Origin: a virus
Virus record (IMG/VR): IMGVR_UViG_3300009183_000069
Span: 1 to 64,000 of that record
Length of the DNA: 64,000 bases
Reading direction: 5' to 3' (one strand)
The position numbers were made by a program, and so were the translations under genes. Under the pieces are notes generated by a model. The model saw nothing but the letters and a program-made list of their open reading frames with translations, had not been told where the DNA came from and made no database searches. Positions 1 through 10,360 of the stretch are shown piece after piece (within the stretch, counting starts at the first letter, position 1; each line of letters opens with the position of its first letter).

Positions 1-1998
1 AGTACTAGTGGAAACAGTTGTACTTTGAATTTTAGTAGATCCAGATAGTGATCCGATTGTAGTAGTTGTAGCAGCACCTGCGATATTAACAGTAGTAGCA
101 TTGGTGTTTACTAAATTAAATGTTGTTTGATTTGTGGTAATATCACCACCACGTACTTCAATGTCGCCTAAAATAACTTGATTGCCGCCAACCCATAAGT
201 TCAAACCAACACCAACACCACCGGCTACTTGTAATGCTCCGGTAATAGTACTTGATGCATTTGTGGTAAGAGTAAATACTCCTCCGCCTGCTGTAAATGT
301 AACAGGTCCAGTAGCGCTCTCTGCCTTAAATTCTGATCCAGATCCAGATAACTGAATAGTGTCAACATATAAAGAATTTGGGCCTAAGAACAAATCAGCA
401 AACGGTAATAATGCTGTTCCTAATGAAACACTACTATTAGAAGGAATTAAATTGCCACTGAGATTTGTTTGGCCACCAATATAAACATCACCTTGTATTC
501 CAACTCCGCCTGCTACACGCAATGCACCGGTAAGAGTGCTTGATGCAACGGTTGTACTTTGAACTTTTGTATATCCAGATACATCTCCAATGGTAAGTGC
601 TGTTGCCGATCCTGCAAAATTAACAGTTGTAGCAACGGTGTTTACAAGATTGAATGTAGCTTTATTTGTAATGATGTCTCCACCACGTACATCAATATCA
701 CCTAAAATAACTTGATTGCCGCCTACCCACAAATCTTGACCAATGCCGGCTCCACCTACTATTTGCAATGCTCCAGAAATAGTACTTGTTGCATTTGTTG
801 TACCTGTTAATATTACATTAACTGTACGTAATATTTTTGATGTATAGTCATATCTAAGATTATATGCAAACGCTGTTTTTCCTACATCGGTTTGATAAGG
901 AATCTGCATATCGTCACCAAATCTAAGATAAGTGGATGTGGTAGCATATTCAACCGGTACAGTAGATAGTGGATACCACGCTGGATTAGTTCCATCAGAT
1001 GATAATATTTGCCCAAACCCACCAATTGGTATAGATGTAGTAACTCCAGATGTACTTTGGTATAAAATAGATCCTGTGGCGCCGCCGGCAATATTTGTTG
1101 CAGTTGATGTTAATCCTTCTAAATATCCACTAAATGTTGATGCACTAATTACTCCACCAACATATAAATCTTTTCCAATGCCAACACCACCAACAACTTG
1201 TAATGCACCAGACTGTGCTGTAATTGCTGTATCAGTTCCAGCTACAATTATATTTCCAGTTTTAAATGTTCCGTATGTAGCGGCTGTAAATGTTCCAGTA
1301 GTAGATTCTGCACCAGTATCATACCATTCTAAATATTTTGTATCATTGGCCAATACCAATGCTCCATTTTGGCCAGCGCTATTTGCATAATAATGAAAAC
1401 GTAAACCAATGTCTCTGCCGTCATCTAATGTCCATGCAGCAGTACTAGGTACATGCAATTCTATTAAGTTATCAGTGTAAAATGTGTTGGTACTAAAAAC
1501 ATTAGTTGTTGCACCACTAAACACTACATCGCTTTGAAATAATGCAGTTCCTGAAACTACCAACGATTTTGCAATACCTACACCACCTGCAACATATAAT
1601 GCATTATTGGCCACAGTGCTTGTACTTGTTAAAGTACTTGCCACAACTATATTTTTATTTGCAAGTATGCCGCCTGTAACTTTCAAAGCACCAGAGCCAC
1701 CTATGGTTGCTGCTGTAGAATCAGTTATTGATACTACGCCATTTGCGGTTAATGTGGTTAATATTGAATCTCCAGCTACCCTTAAGTCTGCTAGTACAGT
1801 ACCATTAACTGTTATCAAATCTCCCCAAATAGTTGCTGAAGTACCTACAATCAAATTCTTAGCAATAGCTGCGCCACCGGCAACTTGAAAAGTTCCAGTT
1901 TGAAAGTTAAGAACAACCGACGAAGTTGTAACCGTTCCTGTTCCTTGAACAATTAAACCACCTTTGGTTACAAAATCTTCTGTAATTGCTATTGCCAT
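1..1998 (-). CDS. Repetitive tail-fibre-like structural protein (C-terminus beyond window)
   Basis: An open minus-strand frame runs from an ATG at 1998 (MAIAITEDFVTKGG) to the left edge without a stop, so at least 666 residues are present and the C-terminus is missing. It is preceded by AGGAATAAGAAA, a weak ribosome site. The protein is built from at least seven copies of a motif like GALQVVGGVGIGKDLYVGG, alternating with Ser/Thr/Ala/Val-rich beta-prone stretches. Two long blocks, each containing GGNQVILGDI, repeat about 178 residues apart. No signal peptide, membrane segment or enzyme motif is seen. The same motif recurs in the next structural genes on this strand, so it probably belongs to one tail or fibre assembly. 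The virion role is inferred from composition and context; the exact location (fibre, collar, whisker) is unknown. Confidence 0.75.
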   Translation of the reverse strand, partial: MAIAITEDFVTKGGLIVQGTGTVTTSSVVLNFQTGTFQVAGGAAIAKNLIVGTSATIWGDLITVNGTVLADLRVAGDSILTTLTANGVVSITDSTAATIGGSGALKVTGGILANKNIVVASTLTSTSTVANNALYVAGGVGIAKSLVVSGTALFQSDVVFSGATTNVFSTNTFYTDNLIELHVPSTAAWTLDDGRDIGLRFHYYANSAGQNGALVLANDTKYLEWYDTGAESTTGTFTAATYGTFKTGNIIVAGTDTAITAQSGALQVVGGVGIGKDLYVGGVISASTFSGYLEGLTSTATNIAGGATGSILYQSTSGVTTSIPIGGFGQILSSDGTNPAWYPLSTVPVEYATTSTYLRFGDDMQIPYQTDVGKTAFAYNLRYDYTSKILRTVNVILTGTTNATSTISGALQIVGGAGIGQDLWVGGNQVILGDIDVRGGDIITNKATFNLVNTVATTVNFAGSATALTIGDVSGYTKVQSTTVASSTLTGALRVAGGVGIQGDVYIGGQTNLSGNLIPSNSSVSLGTALLPFADLFLGPNSLYVDTIQLSGSGSEFKAESATGPVTFTAGGGVFTLTTNASSTITGALQVAGGVGVGLNLWVGGNQVILGDIEVRGGDITTNQTTFNLVNTNATTVNIAGAATTTTIGSLSGSTKIQSTTVSTST

Positions 1999-2014
1999 TT
2001 TCTTATTCCTTTAA

Positions 2015-2929
2015 TTAAGCAACCATTGCTGTTCTTAGTACTTTAATTGTTTTTAAACTTCCGTGTTCATTCGGTCCTGCTGGATTAGGAGTAAAAATTA
2101 AAGATATCAATATATTAGGTGCTGTACCGCTACTCTCTGCGCTAAATGTTCCTAATTCACCACCTGTTGTCACTTGCCCGTATTGTGTCATATACGGTGT
2201 ACCATCGTTCTTTGCTGTTAATACTATTTCTACAGCATGGAATCTTGATTCATATCCACCTTGATCAACACTTGGTTCAGAAATCTGTATGAAATATTTT
2301 GATGATCTATAATCACTCAACTGGTATGAATCAATTGTAGAAGATAAAAAATTTGATGAAAAAGATTCAGTAGAGTCAAATACAGTGTCAGCAATTTGTA
2401 TACTTTCTGTATTTACCCTTCCTCCAATGCCAACGCCACCAGCAACTACTAGAGCACCAGTATTGATATCAGTTGATACAGTACCATCAGAAATTCTTAT
2501 TGCATGAGAAGTTATTGCACCTCGTCCTGTAACGGTTTCTAATGTTGAAGTATTATTAAAAATTAAAGTGTCAAATCCTGATAGTGGATCTGTTTCTTGT
2601 CTTATATCAATATCGACGCCGTCGGCAGCAGTAAGATTAAAACTTGCTGTTGTTAATGCTGGAACACCACCAGAATATATTACTCCACCTATATGTACAT
2701 CGCCAGCAATACCTACTCCGCCCGAGACTATTAATGCACCGGTGTTGGTTGAAACAGAATTAGTAGAGCTAGTAACTGCTAGTATAGGAGCAATAACACT
2801 AGTTGCAGTAGTTGATGCTGTGTCTATTCTCCAAACAATTCCATTCCAGGTATAAGTTTTTGTTGCAGTGACTTGTTTATCACCAACTGCAGGTGTTGGA
2901 TAAAATGGAAATCCGTATCGTGTTGTCAT
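2015..2929 (-). CDS. Structural protein with two GGVGI motifs, fibre-like
   Basis: This 304-residue protein starts MTTRYGFPFYPTPAVGDKQ. The N-terminal 35 residues resemble the short 'G(D)xWxxxTYTWNGxxW' modules that open many T4-like fibre proteins of aquatic phages. Two copies of the GALxVxGGVGI motif lie near residues 60-80 and 155-170. The C-terminal third (from about FDSTESFSSNFLSSTID) looks like a compact beta domain (YFIQISEP, HAVEIVLTAKNDG). It lies 16 bases downstream of the next structural gene and is co-directional with it. No enzyme motif is visible. It is probably a minor tail or fibre component; the specific role is unknown. Confidence 0.7.
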   Translation of the reverse strand: MTTRYGFPFYPTPAVGDKQVTATKTYTWNGIVWRIDTASTTATSVIAPILAVTSSTNSVSTNTGALIVSGGVGIAGDVHIGGVIYSGGVPALTTASFNLTAADGVDIDIRQETDPLSGFDTLIFNNTSTLETVTGRGAITSHAIRISDGTVSTDINTGALVVAGGVGIGGRVNTESIQIADTVFDSTESFSSNFLSSTIDSYQLSDYRSSKYFIQISEPSVDQGGYESRFHAVEIVLTAKNDGTPYMTQYGQVTTGGELGTFSAESSGTAPNILISLIFTPNPAGPNEHGSLKTIKVLRTAMVA

Positions 2930-2945
2930 GTTATTTTCTCATTTA

Positions 2946-4334
2946 TTAAATTTGTGTAACCTGTAGCCAATAAGCGGAAGTACCATCATATATATAAGTG
3001 TTATATGTTGATGCGGCAGTGTCAATCCATACATCTCCAATTTTAGGATCAAGAGGAGGATATGTTGCAGCTACATATACCCGAGGGCTATATAATAAGA
3101 AATCTTCGTCAGGGTTACCAGTACTACTATATATTTTTCCTGTAACACCAATACCACCTATAACAGTAAGTGCTCCAGTGGTAGTTGATACAGCATCTTG
3201 ACCTTGTCCTACTCGAGCATCAGAATAAAATGTTACAAGGCCATTACCATCACTGTAAATTACTCCTCCAATGCCAATTTGATTATCTACTCCATCAACA
3301 ATTAGTTCGCTGCCAATTGCAATAATTCCGCTGGCGTTAATTACGTTATTTCCTACATCATTGCCTAAGAAAAAGTTATTAGATCCCGTAGTTAAATCTC
3401 TAGCTGTTCTATTTCCAATAAAGAAATTATATTCACCATCTACCAGAGCCGGTGCTGTATCATTTCCTAAGGCAAAATTATTATTACTAGACACTACTCT
3501 GCGAAGATCACCGCTACTGGTATATGTGGTATATGCAGTTCCGTCAACTGATGCAGTTACAAGAAGGTCGGTATATAAAGCTAGTCTGGTTGAATTAATA
3601 ACTTTGACATAATATTCTAAGTCATTCAATTCAACCATACCTTGAACATTTTGAATAAGAACATTAGTTCCAGTTTGTAAATTATGTCCTGCTACAGTTA
3701 TTACAACAGGATTTGTGTTAGTTGCACTGGTTATTGAACCGATAGGTAAAGAGTGAATTTTACCAAGATTTTCCATTGATCTATTACCGATTGCAATGCT
3801 GTCAGAAATATTAGTACCAGTACTAAATGAATAAGAACCAATTGCAATACTTCTACGTGCTGTACTTAAACTTTGTAAAGCATCGTATCCTATAACAATA
3901 TTTTCTTCGCCAGGTGTATATCCATTTGTTGTATCTGCTGTACCTATTATGGCAATATTATTTTTGCCCATATAACCTTTACCAAAAGTTATATCATTAA
4001 CATTAATGTCATCTTTAACCCATAAATTTTGTCCAATACCAACTCCACCTGTAACTACTAATGTTCCAGTGGCTGTACTAGTTGATACTGATACTGTTCC
4101 TGTAGCAAGTATGGTAATTGTTCCTGTATTTTGATTACTATACATTGTTGATTGACCAAACTCAATATTACCTAAACTAGATGTATATGTAGTTTGTAAT
4201 AGATCGTTAGTGACTAAGGTAAAGCCAGTGTTAGTGGAAGAGGTTGCAGGTAGCTGAGGTTGAGCGTTTGCTAGTGGTAAAAATTCGCCACTACCTCCGC
4301 TTCTTAATTTTGATCCACTTAATAAAATAGCCAT
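2946..4334 (-). CDS. Fibre-like protein with YadA-head-like IGxxS repeats
   Basis: A 462-residue protein. The N-terminus (MAILLSGSKLRSGGSGE) is followed by a GTLVVTGGVGIGQNLWV motif. Residues of roughly 120-345 contain about nine short repeats: NIAIIG, NIVIGYDAL, SIAIGSYSF, SIAIGNRSM, NFALGNDTA, NFFIGNRTA, NFFLGNDVG, IIAIGSELI and QIGIGG. These resemble the left-handed beta-roll repeats of YadA-type trimeric adhesin heads. Between them is a short insert (YYVKVINSTRLALYTDLL). A second GALTVIGGIGV motif and a terminal module with PKIGDVWIDT close the protein. A trimeric receptor-contacting or spacer fibre is a reasonable inference. It sits between two other tail-type genes with 12-16-base gaps. 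Confidence 0.7.
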   Translation of the reverse strand: MAILLSGSKLRSGGSGEFLPLANAQPQLPATSSTNTGFTLVTNDLLQTTYTSSLGNIEFGQSTMYSNQNTGTITILATGTVSVSTSTATGTLVVTGGVGIGQNLWVKDDINVNDITFGKGYMGKNNIAIIGTADTTNGYTPGEENIVIGYDALQSLSTARRSIAIGSYSFSTGTNISDSIAIGNRSMENLGKIHSLPIGSITSATNTNPVVITVAGHNLQTGTNVLIQNVQGMVELNDLEYYVKVINSTRLALYTDLLVTASVDGTAYTTYTSSGDLRRVVSSNNNFALGNDTAPALVDGEYNFFIGNRTARDLTTGSNNFFLGNDVGNNVINASGIIAIGSELIVDGVDNQIGIGGVIYSDGNGLVTFYSDARVGQGQDAVSTTTGALTVIGGIGVTGKIYSSTGNPDEDFLLYSPRVYVAATYPPLDPKIGDVWIDTAASTYNTYIYDGTSAYWLQVTQI

Positions 4335-4346
4335 ATTAATCTCTCT

Positions 4347-4763
4347 TTATGTATTTGCTGTTTCTAATACGCTCAATACTAGTTGAAGTGTACCTGTGCT
4401 ATTATTACTATATGCGCGGATACTATCTAATTGTTCTAAAATTAATTTACCAGTTAGAACTGATGCAGAATCACCTGCCGGAATTGCAAAGTTTTTGGCT
4501 AAGAAACTATCTATATTTCCAGATTGAGATCCGTTGCCTTGGGCATCGGCTAATACTGGTCTATTTCTATGATGCATAAAATTACAATATTGTGTTTGTG
4601 TACTAATGTTGGCTACTTGGGCCATTAATATAATAGCAGTGGTTCCAATTGGAGCTGTGTAAACTGTAGACGTAGTTTTTCCAACACCCCAGCTGGTGTA
4701 TGCCGTCGACGATGTCAACATTGTTGTTTTTGTTTTAAATGTGTTTAATGGAATTAACGCCAT
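4347..4763 (-). CDS. Small structural-cluster protein, unknown function
   Basis: This 138-residue protein (MALIPLNTFKTKTTML) has a good ribosome site, AAGGA, before the ATG on the minus strand. The sequence is beta-rich with TVYTAPIGTTAIILMAQVAN near residues 33-53, which looks like one sheet of a jelly-roll or Ig-like sandwich. Only one Cys and no catalytic motif are seen. It lies between the 1861-residue protein and the YadA-like fibre, with an 11-12-base gap on each side, so it is probably translated from the same late transcript. I do not recognise the family. An accessory virion protein is likely from position alone. Confidence 0.6.
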   Translation of the reverse strand: MALIPLNTFKTKTTMLTSSTAYTSWGVGKTTSTVYTAPIGTTAIILMAQVANISTQTQYCNFMHHRNRPVLADAQGNGSQSGNIDSFLAKNFAIPAGDSASVLTGKLILEQLDSIRAYSNNSTGTLQLVLSVLETANT

Positions 4764-4774
4764 GATTTATCCTT

Positions 4775-7700
4775 TTATATTACTCCGCCGCCTTCAATTG
4801 CCAGAATGAACGGAGTCATATTAGCAAATAAAGATTTTGTAAATGTTCTACCACTTAGAACACCTGTTGCTTGACTGATTACCAATCCTGGACCAATTCG
4901 GAAGTCTCCGTTTTGGTCAGTTGAAGTAAAGAATACTTTACCACTGTCTAACTGTACAACTTCTTTACCTTGTACAGGATCAGCAACACCACGCTGTGGT
5001 AGTGCTCCATAATTAGTACCAGCACCTACATATTCAAATACATATCCACTTGCACTGATGTAACTACGTTGATAGAAGTTTACAGTTGAGCCGTCTGGGA
5101 ACAGATCAGTTCTTGTTACATTTTCACCAAGTTGAACTATGTGATGTGTATTGTTTCTTGACCAATAACTTAGGCCAGACATAACACTATTATATCTTCC
5201 ACCTGTTTCGATATCATAAATCAATCTTTGTAGAATTAATTTTACATCACGTTGACATTTGTAATCATCATAAACTAAACTTGGATTAGCTATTTGTACA
5301 CGGGCAGTAATTTCATCAGCTAAGAATTCAATATTAGCCTTAATCAATGTAATTGCACTACCTCCGCCCTGTACAGCTGGCCCAGATTTAGTTCTTTGAC
5401 TTGGTTTAATTACTAACTCAGCAGCAGCTAAATCAGCAGCACCAACAATATTTTTTGTTTCGTTAAATCTTAAATCAATAAACGATTTTGCTGCAAGTCC
5501 ACCTGTCACTAATGGAATTGTAGTTTGATATGTAGGTACACCATTATTAGTTGAACCTGTTTGTAATCTTGTAACTGTTTGATTATCAATAACCTGATTA
5601 ACCAATGTATTCAAATCAGTTAATGATTGGATGTGTTCTGCAATTTGAGAAACGCCACCTGTAGCTGCTGCTGATAATAAATTAATACCGTTTGTTTTAG
5701 GATTATCACCTACTTCGCTACTCAATACAGTATAGTAAGAATTTCCGCAAAAATATAGGTCAAAATAGTTATTATTATAACTATTTAAGGTGTTTCCAGG
5801 GTCAAACCCGCCACTTGTTAGTGCATAATTTAATGTAACACTCTGATACCCTAATGCAGTTACAATTGTTCCTTCTGCTGAATATAACAACCCATTTGTA
5901 CCAGTTTGACTTCCGTATTGATCACGCACATATAAACTATTTCCTATTGCAATGCCAGTAGTGTCAATACCTGTTATTGTAATACTGCTAGTTGTCAATG
6001 TTCCTGTATTAGGAGAAGCATTTAAAAAGCCAGGGAAACCTTGGTCGTTGGTATATGGAACTATATTACCTTCAAAATTCTTAAATGTTTCTGGAGGTAT
6101 TACTTCCATAACCAATGATATATGTGGACGATCATCTATATCAGGAATGAATACTCTTACTCTACCATTGTTTGGCCAGAATCCATTTGGATAATACTGA
6201 TTTAGATCTGCATCATCTGGATATGCTTTAAATGAAGGATTGTAAAGTGTTCCACTAAACTTACGTGATCCATACCCAGTTGATAATAAACAAATATCAC
6301 CAAAGTTAGCATTGCTGTTAACAATACTTGCAATTCCACCGTTGTCAGTTTGAACACCCACTGAACAGAAAATTGTGAATACAGAAACTAACTGTGCATA
6401 CCCGTCGTTGGTAATACGCACACCTCGTCCGCCTTGATTAACTTGAGTAAACGCATCATAAACAAAAGATTGGATAGGACTACGAGTACTAATTACTGCA
6501 CCGTCAACTAAACTTCCTCCCATACTACCAATTGGATCAACTTTACGACGATTCCATGTAGTAGACTTACCTGTATATTCTAAACTCAATGCTTCTACTT
6601 CTGAATCACGTTTAGGATATATCAATGTATCACCAAAATATAATGTAGCGTTGGTTCCTGATCCAATAGTCGGAGCACTTAGTCCAATCAAATATTGATT
6701 TCCACTAATTCCTACCACTGAAGTAACAGTAGGAGCAATTTTTACATCAGACCCATTAAGACCAGTTAGTGCAAAGATGCCACCACCTGCATACACTGGA
6801 GGTGCATATAATGGTCCTCTTTCAATTATATCAGTAATAATTCCAAAATTACGAGTTACAGCTTCTTGAGGCATATAGTCGCCGCCATAATCAAAGAAGT
6901 GATTAATAACTTGTGGTGTTGTTGTTTGATCTTGCGGAGTTACTGTAGTGTTGGCAATAATTTGTAAAGCAATATCTCTGGCATAATTAATTGCCATTGT
7001 AGTTGTTGTTTCTTGACCAGCAACTTGATTATAACCAAAATTCCAGTATGCTAATCCTGCTTCAACAGATTTCTGATTGCCGCCTAATAAAATATCCTGA
7101 CTAACAGCATCAACAATTAATCCTGTATCTCTGTAGCATAATGCTTCGTTATAATTGAATCTACCTGGATTATATGTTTGATCAATATATGTAATTACTT
7201 CTTCAACAATAAATTGTTTATTGGCCATTAATCTATTATAGGCATTAATAATATTAGCATTAGTGCTTCTAGTAGTATAATAAATTGGTAAAGGAGAAGC
7301 AACTGCATTAGTAGCGGCATCAATAATACTATTAATAATAGTTACTTTTCCATTTAATATCGCAGCTTCTGTGCTAGTTGCTGGAGAGTCTGTAGTATCT
7401 TGTTTTACAGATGATTGCATTGCAGATACTAAAATGTTTTGAACTACACTTTGTGCAATAGTTGATAGATAATTAAATGCATCTTTAGTTTGAGTTTCTT
7501 GGTTATGTATGCTAGAAGAAGAACTATTTCTGAATGAGAAATAATAAACTCCTGCTTGTATACTTTGACGATTCCCGCCATTTAACAAATCAAATGATAT
7601 ACACTCAATAATAGAAATTACATCTCGTTGGCAAGTTGCTTCAGTATAGTTTGAAAATTCTAATCCGCCGTCAACAATGGCTGCTTGTACATAAGCATTT

Positions 7701-10360
7701 ACTTCATCAGCCATATAGTTTTTATTTGCTTGTAATAATTCTACAGCATTTTTAATACTAATAAGATTGCTTGGATCACCATTAGGAATAATACTATCTG
7801 TCCAAGTGGTGTTTACTCCGCTAAGAATATCTATTATTAGATCAAACAATGATCTAATAATAACAACTTCACTGGCAGTAGCTGATTCTTTAGTAGTATC
7901 TTGTGTTATCAATGAATGACTACCTAACCATGCTGTTTTATCAGAAAATCTTTCAACTAAATCATCAGCAGTTTGAATATTTTGTATAATTTTAACTGAC
8001 AATTCTTTTAAGTATCGTATAGCACTTGTAGTAGTTGTTAATTCATTGGCAATACCAGGAACGTATCCATTCTTATTCCAATATTGTAATCCAGCAAAAT
8101 TACTTTGTGTTGTACTTCCATATAACAAATCTATAGCAATAGAATCAATAATTAATCCAGTATCTCTACGACATTTAATTTCACTATATGGAAATCCTCC
8201 GCTACCGTAGATAATATCGTTGATATAATTTATAGTATCTTCTTGAATAAATTTTCTATTAGCCTGCATTAATATTTCAGCACTAACAAAAGCAGCATCA
8301 GGACCTGTGCTCTTATAAACACTAGGAGCAGAACTAGGTCCATTGTTAATTATATTAGTGATAATTCCAAATAGACTTGTTATTGAATCATTTGATACAT
8401 CGCCGTTAATTAATACAGTGTTCTTAACTTGTGTATATGTGCCGCCTGCTATAGTAGGAGAGCAAGTAGTATTTGTTATAACTTCTAAACAACGATCACG
8501 TAGATATTCTATAGCATTGGTAGTTTGAAGTTCTTGCCCTGCAATTAAACTAATTACTCCATTGTAATATGCTAAACCACTATCAACTGATTTTTCATTG
8601 CCGCCAAATGTAGCATCATATGCTACATTCTCAACTAATATACCAACATCTCTACGGCATTTTTCTTGATTATAGGTAAAATTAGTCCATATACCGGTGT
8701 TGTTTAATATTTGTTGATTAATGTACTTAACAACTTGTTCTTGTAAGAATGGTTTGTTAGCCAACAACAATGTACGAGCATTAAAGAATCCTGGATTTTG
8801 TTGCCCAGCATTAATGGTCATACCTTGAACAATTGTTCCTATACTAGTATTCACTACAATAGTAGTAGTACTAGCTGCCCACGTACCTGTACCTACAGCA
8901 GATGGTATTTGTACTGTTTGATTTGGTACAAATAATGTACCATCTTTTAACCATGGTCCACTTTGATTTGTACAGTTTTGAACATATGGTGAATGAAATA
9001 AGTCGATACGATCTTCGCCAGTTAACGGAGGAAACGCTGTTGCATATGCGCCGCGATTATGATCTTTATCATAAACACCTTCTAATAATCCACTACGTCC
9101 ATTAATGAATGTCATGTAGTTAAGATAACATCCGCTGTCAAGATGAAATAAGTCTTGTGTTTTATTGATAGGTTCAATAAATGTTGTACGAATATCGCTG
9201 CCTCTAACACTGGTATATGGTTTTAATCTTAGAGGATTGTCTTCTAAATAATGTCCAGGGCTGACTAAAATTTGTGTACCTGGTTGATAGTATGGGCTAT
9301 TAATTGCTGCTCCAATTGTACGGCAAGCACGACTAGCATCCATAGCTCTACCATCATTAGTGTCATTACCATCAACTGTAACATAAAGAACATTTGTAAC
9401 TACCGGTGCTGTACCAATTGGGCTATTGCCACGAACTCTAATATCACCATAAATGTCTGTCACTCCGCCTTCAGGTTTAATTTCAATTGTACCAGTAGTG
9501 GATGTAAGTAATTTAGTATAGATATCATGTATATGTGCTTCGGCCCATTGTGTTGATGTATGTCCAATTTTTCCTGTAAGATCATCTGCAGGAAGTATAG
9601 ATCCACCAATTGTCATTGTACCTGCAATGCCTACTCCGCCACTAACAACTAATGCTCCTGTTTGTGTACTAGTAGACATATCAGTTTCTGCAACTAATAT
9701 TCTGTCAGTGCTAATTCTACCAAAGAATGGATTATAAGTTAATCCAGAAGAACTAGTTGATCTAACAGATGTACTAGTTGTATCAATATATAATGAACTT
9801 TGATCATCTAATGGAAATTCTCTACTAACAAAAGAGAGATTATATTCAACTGATTCGTTGGTGTTTGTGAATACAATATATGTTGTAGTATTAGAAAATT
9901 CAATTCTACCGTATATGTGGCCGCCGACATTTAAGTCTTTTTCAACACCTAGGCCGCCTTCTACATATATTGCTGCTTTTTTTCTATTTTCAGTACTATC
10001 ATATAATCCGTCCCACAACCAGGAAGAAGGTGCATTGCCTCCAGTAAATGGTGCATATGGTTTGCCATTATTTCCAACGTTTTCCGTACTAGTTATTGTT
10101 GCGGTACTGACATACAAACTTTTCCAAACGTTAGATGATGTTCCTAAATTGTATATGGTTGAAGTTGTAGGAACTAAATCATCTTTAAATGTAGCATTAA
10201 CAGATATCAAGTGATTGCTAAAATCTGTGCCTAATACTATATTTTTAGCATTTACCGTTACCGTTGATGCGGTCAATGTTATAGCACCTGATGCATTATT
10301 GGCCACACCATTGGCTACAATTTTATAATTACCTGGTAAATTTAATACGTTAGTTGTCAT
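4775..10360 (-). CDS. 1861-residue tail protein: GGVGI motifs, beta-helix segment, five helical repeats
   Basis: The second largest gene here. After an N-terminal beta region with GGLGVEKDLNVGG and GALVVSGGVGIAG, residues of about 325-430 read as a parallel beta-helix start (YVTVDGNDTNDGRAMDASRA, later ILVSPGHYLEDNPLRL), typical of pectate-lyase-like phage proteins. Five repeats of a roughly 95-residue alpha-helical unit follow, starting near residues 532, 699, 878, 1046 and 1677. Each has the form LxxANKxFxxxEVxxYI...CxRDxGLIxDxxxxDLxxGGNxxSxxAGLxYW. A large beta domain separates units 4 and 5. The C-terminus (GDFRIGPGLVISQATGVLSG) is common in tail proteins of T4-like aquatic phages. The call as a tail or fibre-network protein is from context; no enzymatic activity is claimed because no catalytic set is visible. 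Confidence 0.75.
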   Translation of the reverse strand: MTTNVLNLPGNYKIVANGVANNASGAITLTASTVTVNAKNIVLGTDFSNHLISVNATFKDDLVPTTSTIYNLGTSSNVWKSLYVSTATITSTENVGNNGKPYAPFTGGNAPSSWLWDGLYDSTENRKKAAIYVEGGLGVEKDLNVGGHIYGRIEFSNTTTYIVFTNTNESVEYNLSFVSREFPLDDQSSLYIDTTSTSVRSTSSSGLTYNPFFGRISTDRILVAETDMSTSTQTGALVVSGGVGIAGTMTIGGSILPADDLTGKIGHTSTQWAEAHIHDIYTKLLTSTTGTIEIKPEGGVTDIYGDIRVRGNSPIGTAPVVTNVLYVTVDGNDTNDGRAMDASRACRTIGAAINSPYYQPGTQILVSPGHYLEDNPLRLKPYTSVRGSDIRTTFIEPINKTQDLFHLDSGCYLNYMTFINGRSGLLEGVYDKDHNRGAYATAFPPLTGEDRIDLFHSPYVQNCTNQSGPWLKDGTLFVPNQTVQIPSAVGTGTWAASTTTIVVNTSIGTIVQGMTINAGQQNPGFFNARTLLLANKPFLQEQVVKYINQQILNNTGIWTNFTYNQEKCRRDVGILVENVAYDATFGGNEKSVDSGLAYYNGVISLIAGQELQTTNAIEYLRDRCLEVITNTTCSPTIAGGTYTQVKNTVLINGDVSNDSITSLFGIITNIINNGPSSAPSVYKSTGPDAAFVSAEILMQANRKFIQEDTINYINDIIYGSGGFPYSEIKCRRDTGLIIDSIAIDLLYGSTTQSNFAGLQYWNKNGYVPGIANELTTTTSAIRYLKELSVKIIQNIQTADDLVERFSDKTAWLGSHSLITQDTTKESATASEVVIIRSLFDLIIDILSGVNTTWTDSIIPNGDPSNLISIKNAVELLQANKNYMADEVNAYVQAAIVDGGLEFSNYTEATCQRDVISIIECISFDLLNGGNRQSIQAGVYYFSFRNSSSSSIHNQETQTKDAFNYLSTIAQSVVQNILVSAMQSSVKQDTTDSPATSTEAAILNGKVTIINSIIDAATNAVASPLPIYYTTRSTNANIINAYNRLMANKQFIVEEVITYIDQTYNPGRFNYNEALCYRDTGLIVDAVSQDILLGGNQKSVEAGLAYWNFGYNQVAGQETTTTMAINYARDIALQIIANTTVTPQDQTTTPQVINHFFDYGGDYMPQEAVTRNFGIITDIIERGPLYAPPVYAGGGIFALTGLNGSDVKIAPTVTSVVGISGNQYLIGLSAPTIGSGTNATLYFGDTLIYPKRDSEVEALSLEYTGKSTTWNRRKVDPIGSMGGSLVDGAVISTRSPIQSFVYDAFTQVNQGGRGVRITNDGYAQLVSVFTIFCSVGVQTDNGGIASIVNSNANFGDICLLSTGYGSRKFSGTLYNPSFKAYPDDADLNQYYPNGFWPNNGRVRVFIPDIDDRPHISLVMEVIPPETFKNFEGNIVPYTNDQGFPGFLNASPNTGTLTTSSITITGIDTTGIAIGNSLYVRDQYGSQTGTNGLLYSAEGTIVTALGYQSVTLNYALTSGGFDPGNTLNSYNNNYFDLYFCGNSYYTVLSSEVGDNPKTNGINLLSAAATGGVSQIAEHIQSLTDLNTLVNQVIDNQTVTRLQTGSTNNGVPTYQTTIPLVTGGLAAKSFIDLRFNETKNIVGAADLAAAELVIKPSQRTKSGPAVQGGGSAITLIKANIEFLADEITARVQIANPSLVYDDYKCQRDVKLILQRLIYDIETGGRYNSVMSGLSYWSRNNTHHIVQLGENVTRTDLFPDGSTVNFYQRSYISASGYVFEYVGAGTNYGALPQRGVADPVQGKEVVQLDSGKVFFTSTDQNGDFRIGPGLVISQATGVLSGRTFTKSLFANMTPFILAIEGGGVI

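Noticed and set aside
882-1888. Plus-strand frames inside the left-edge fibre gene
   Set aside because: The minus frame is open throughout with strong internal protein repeats; the plus frames are shadows.
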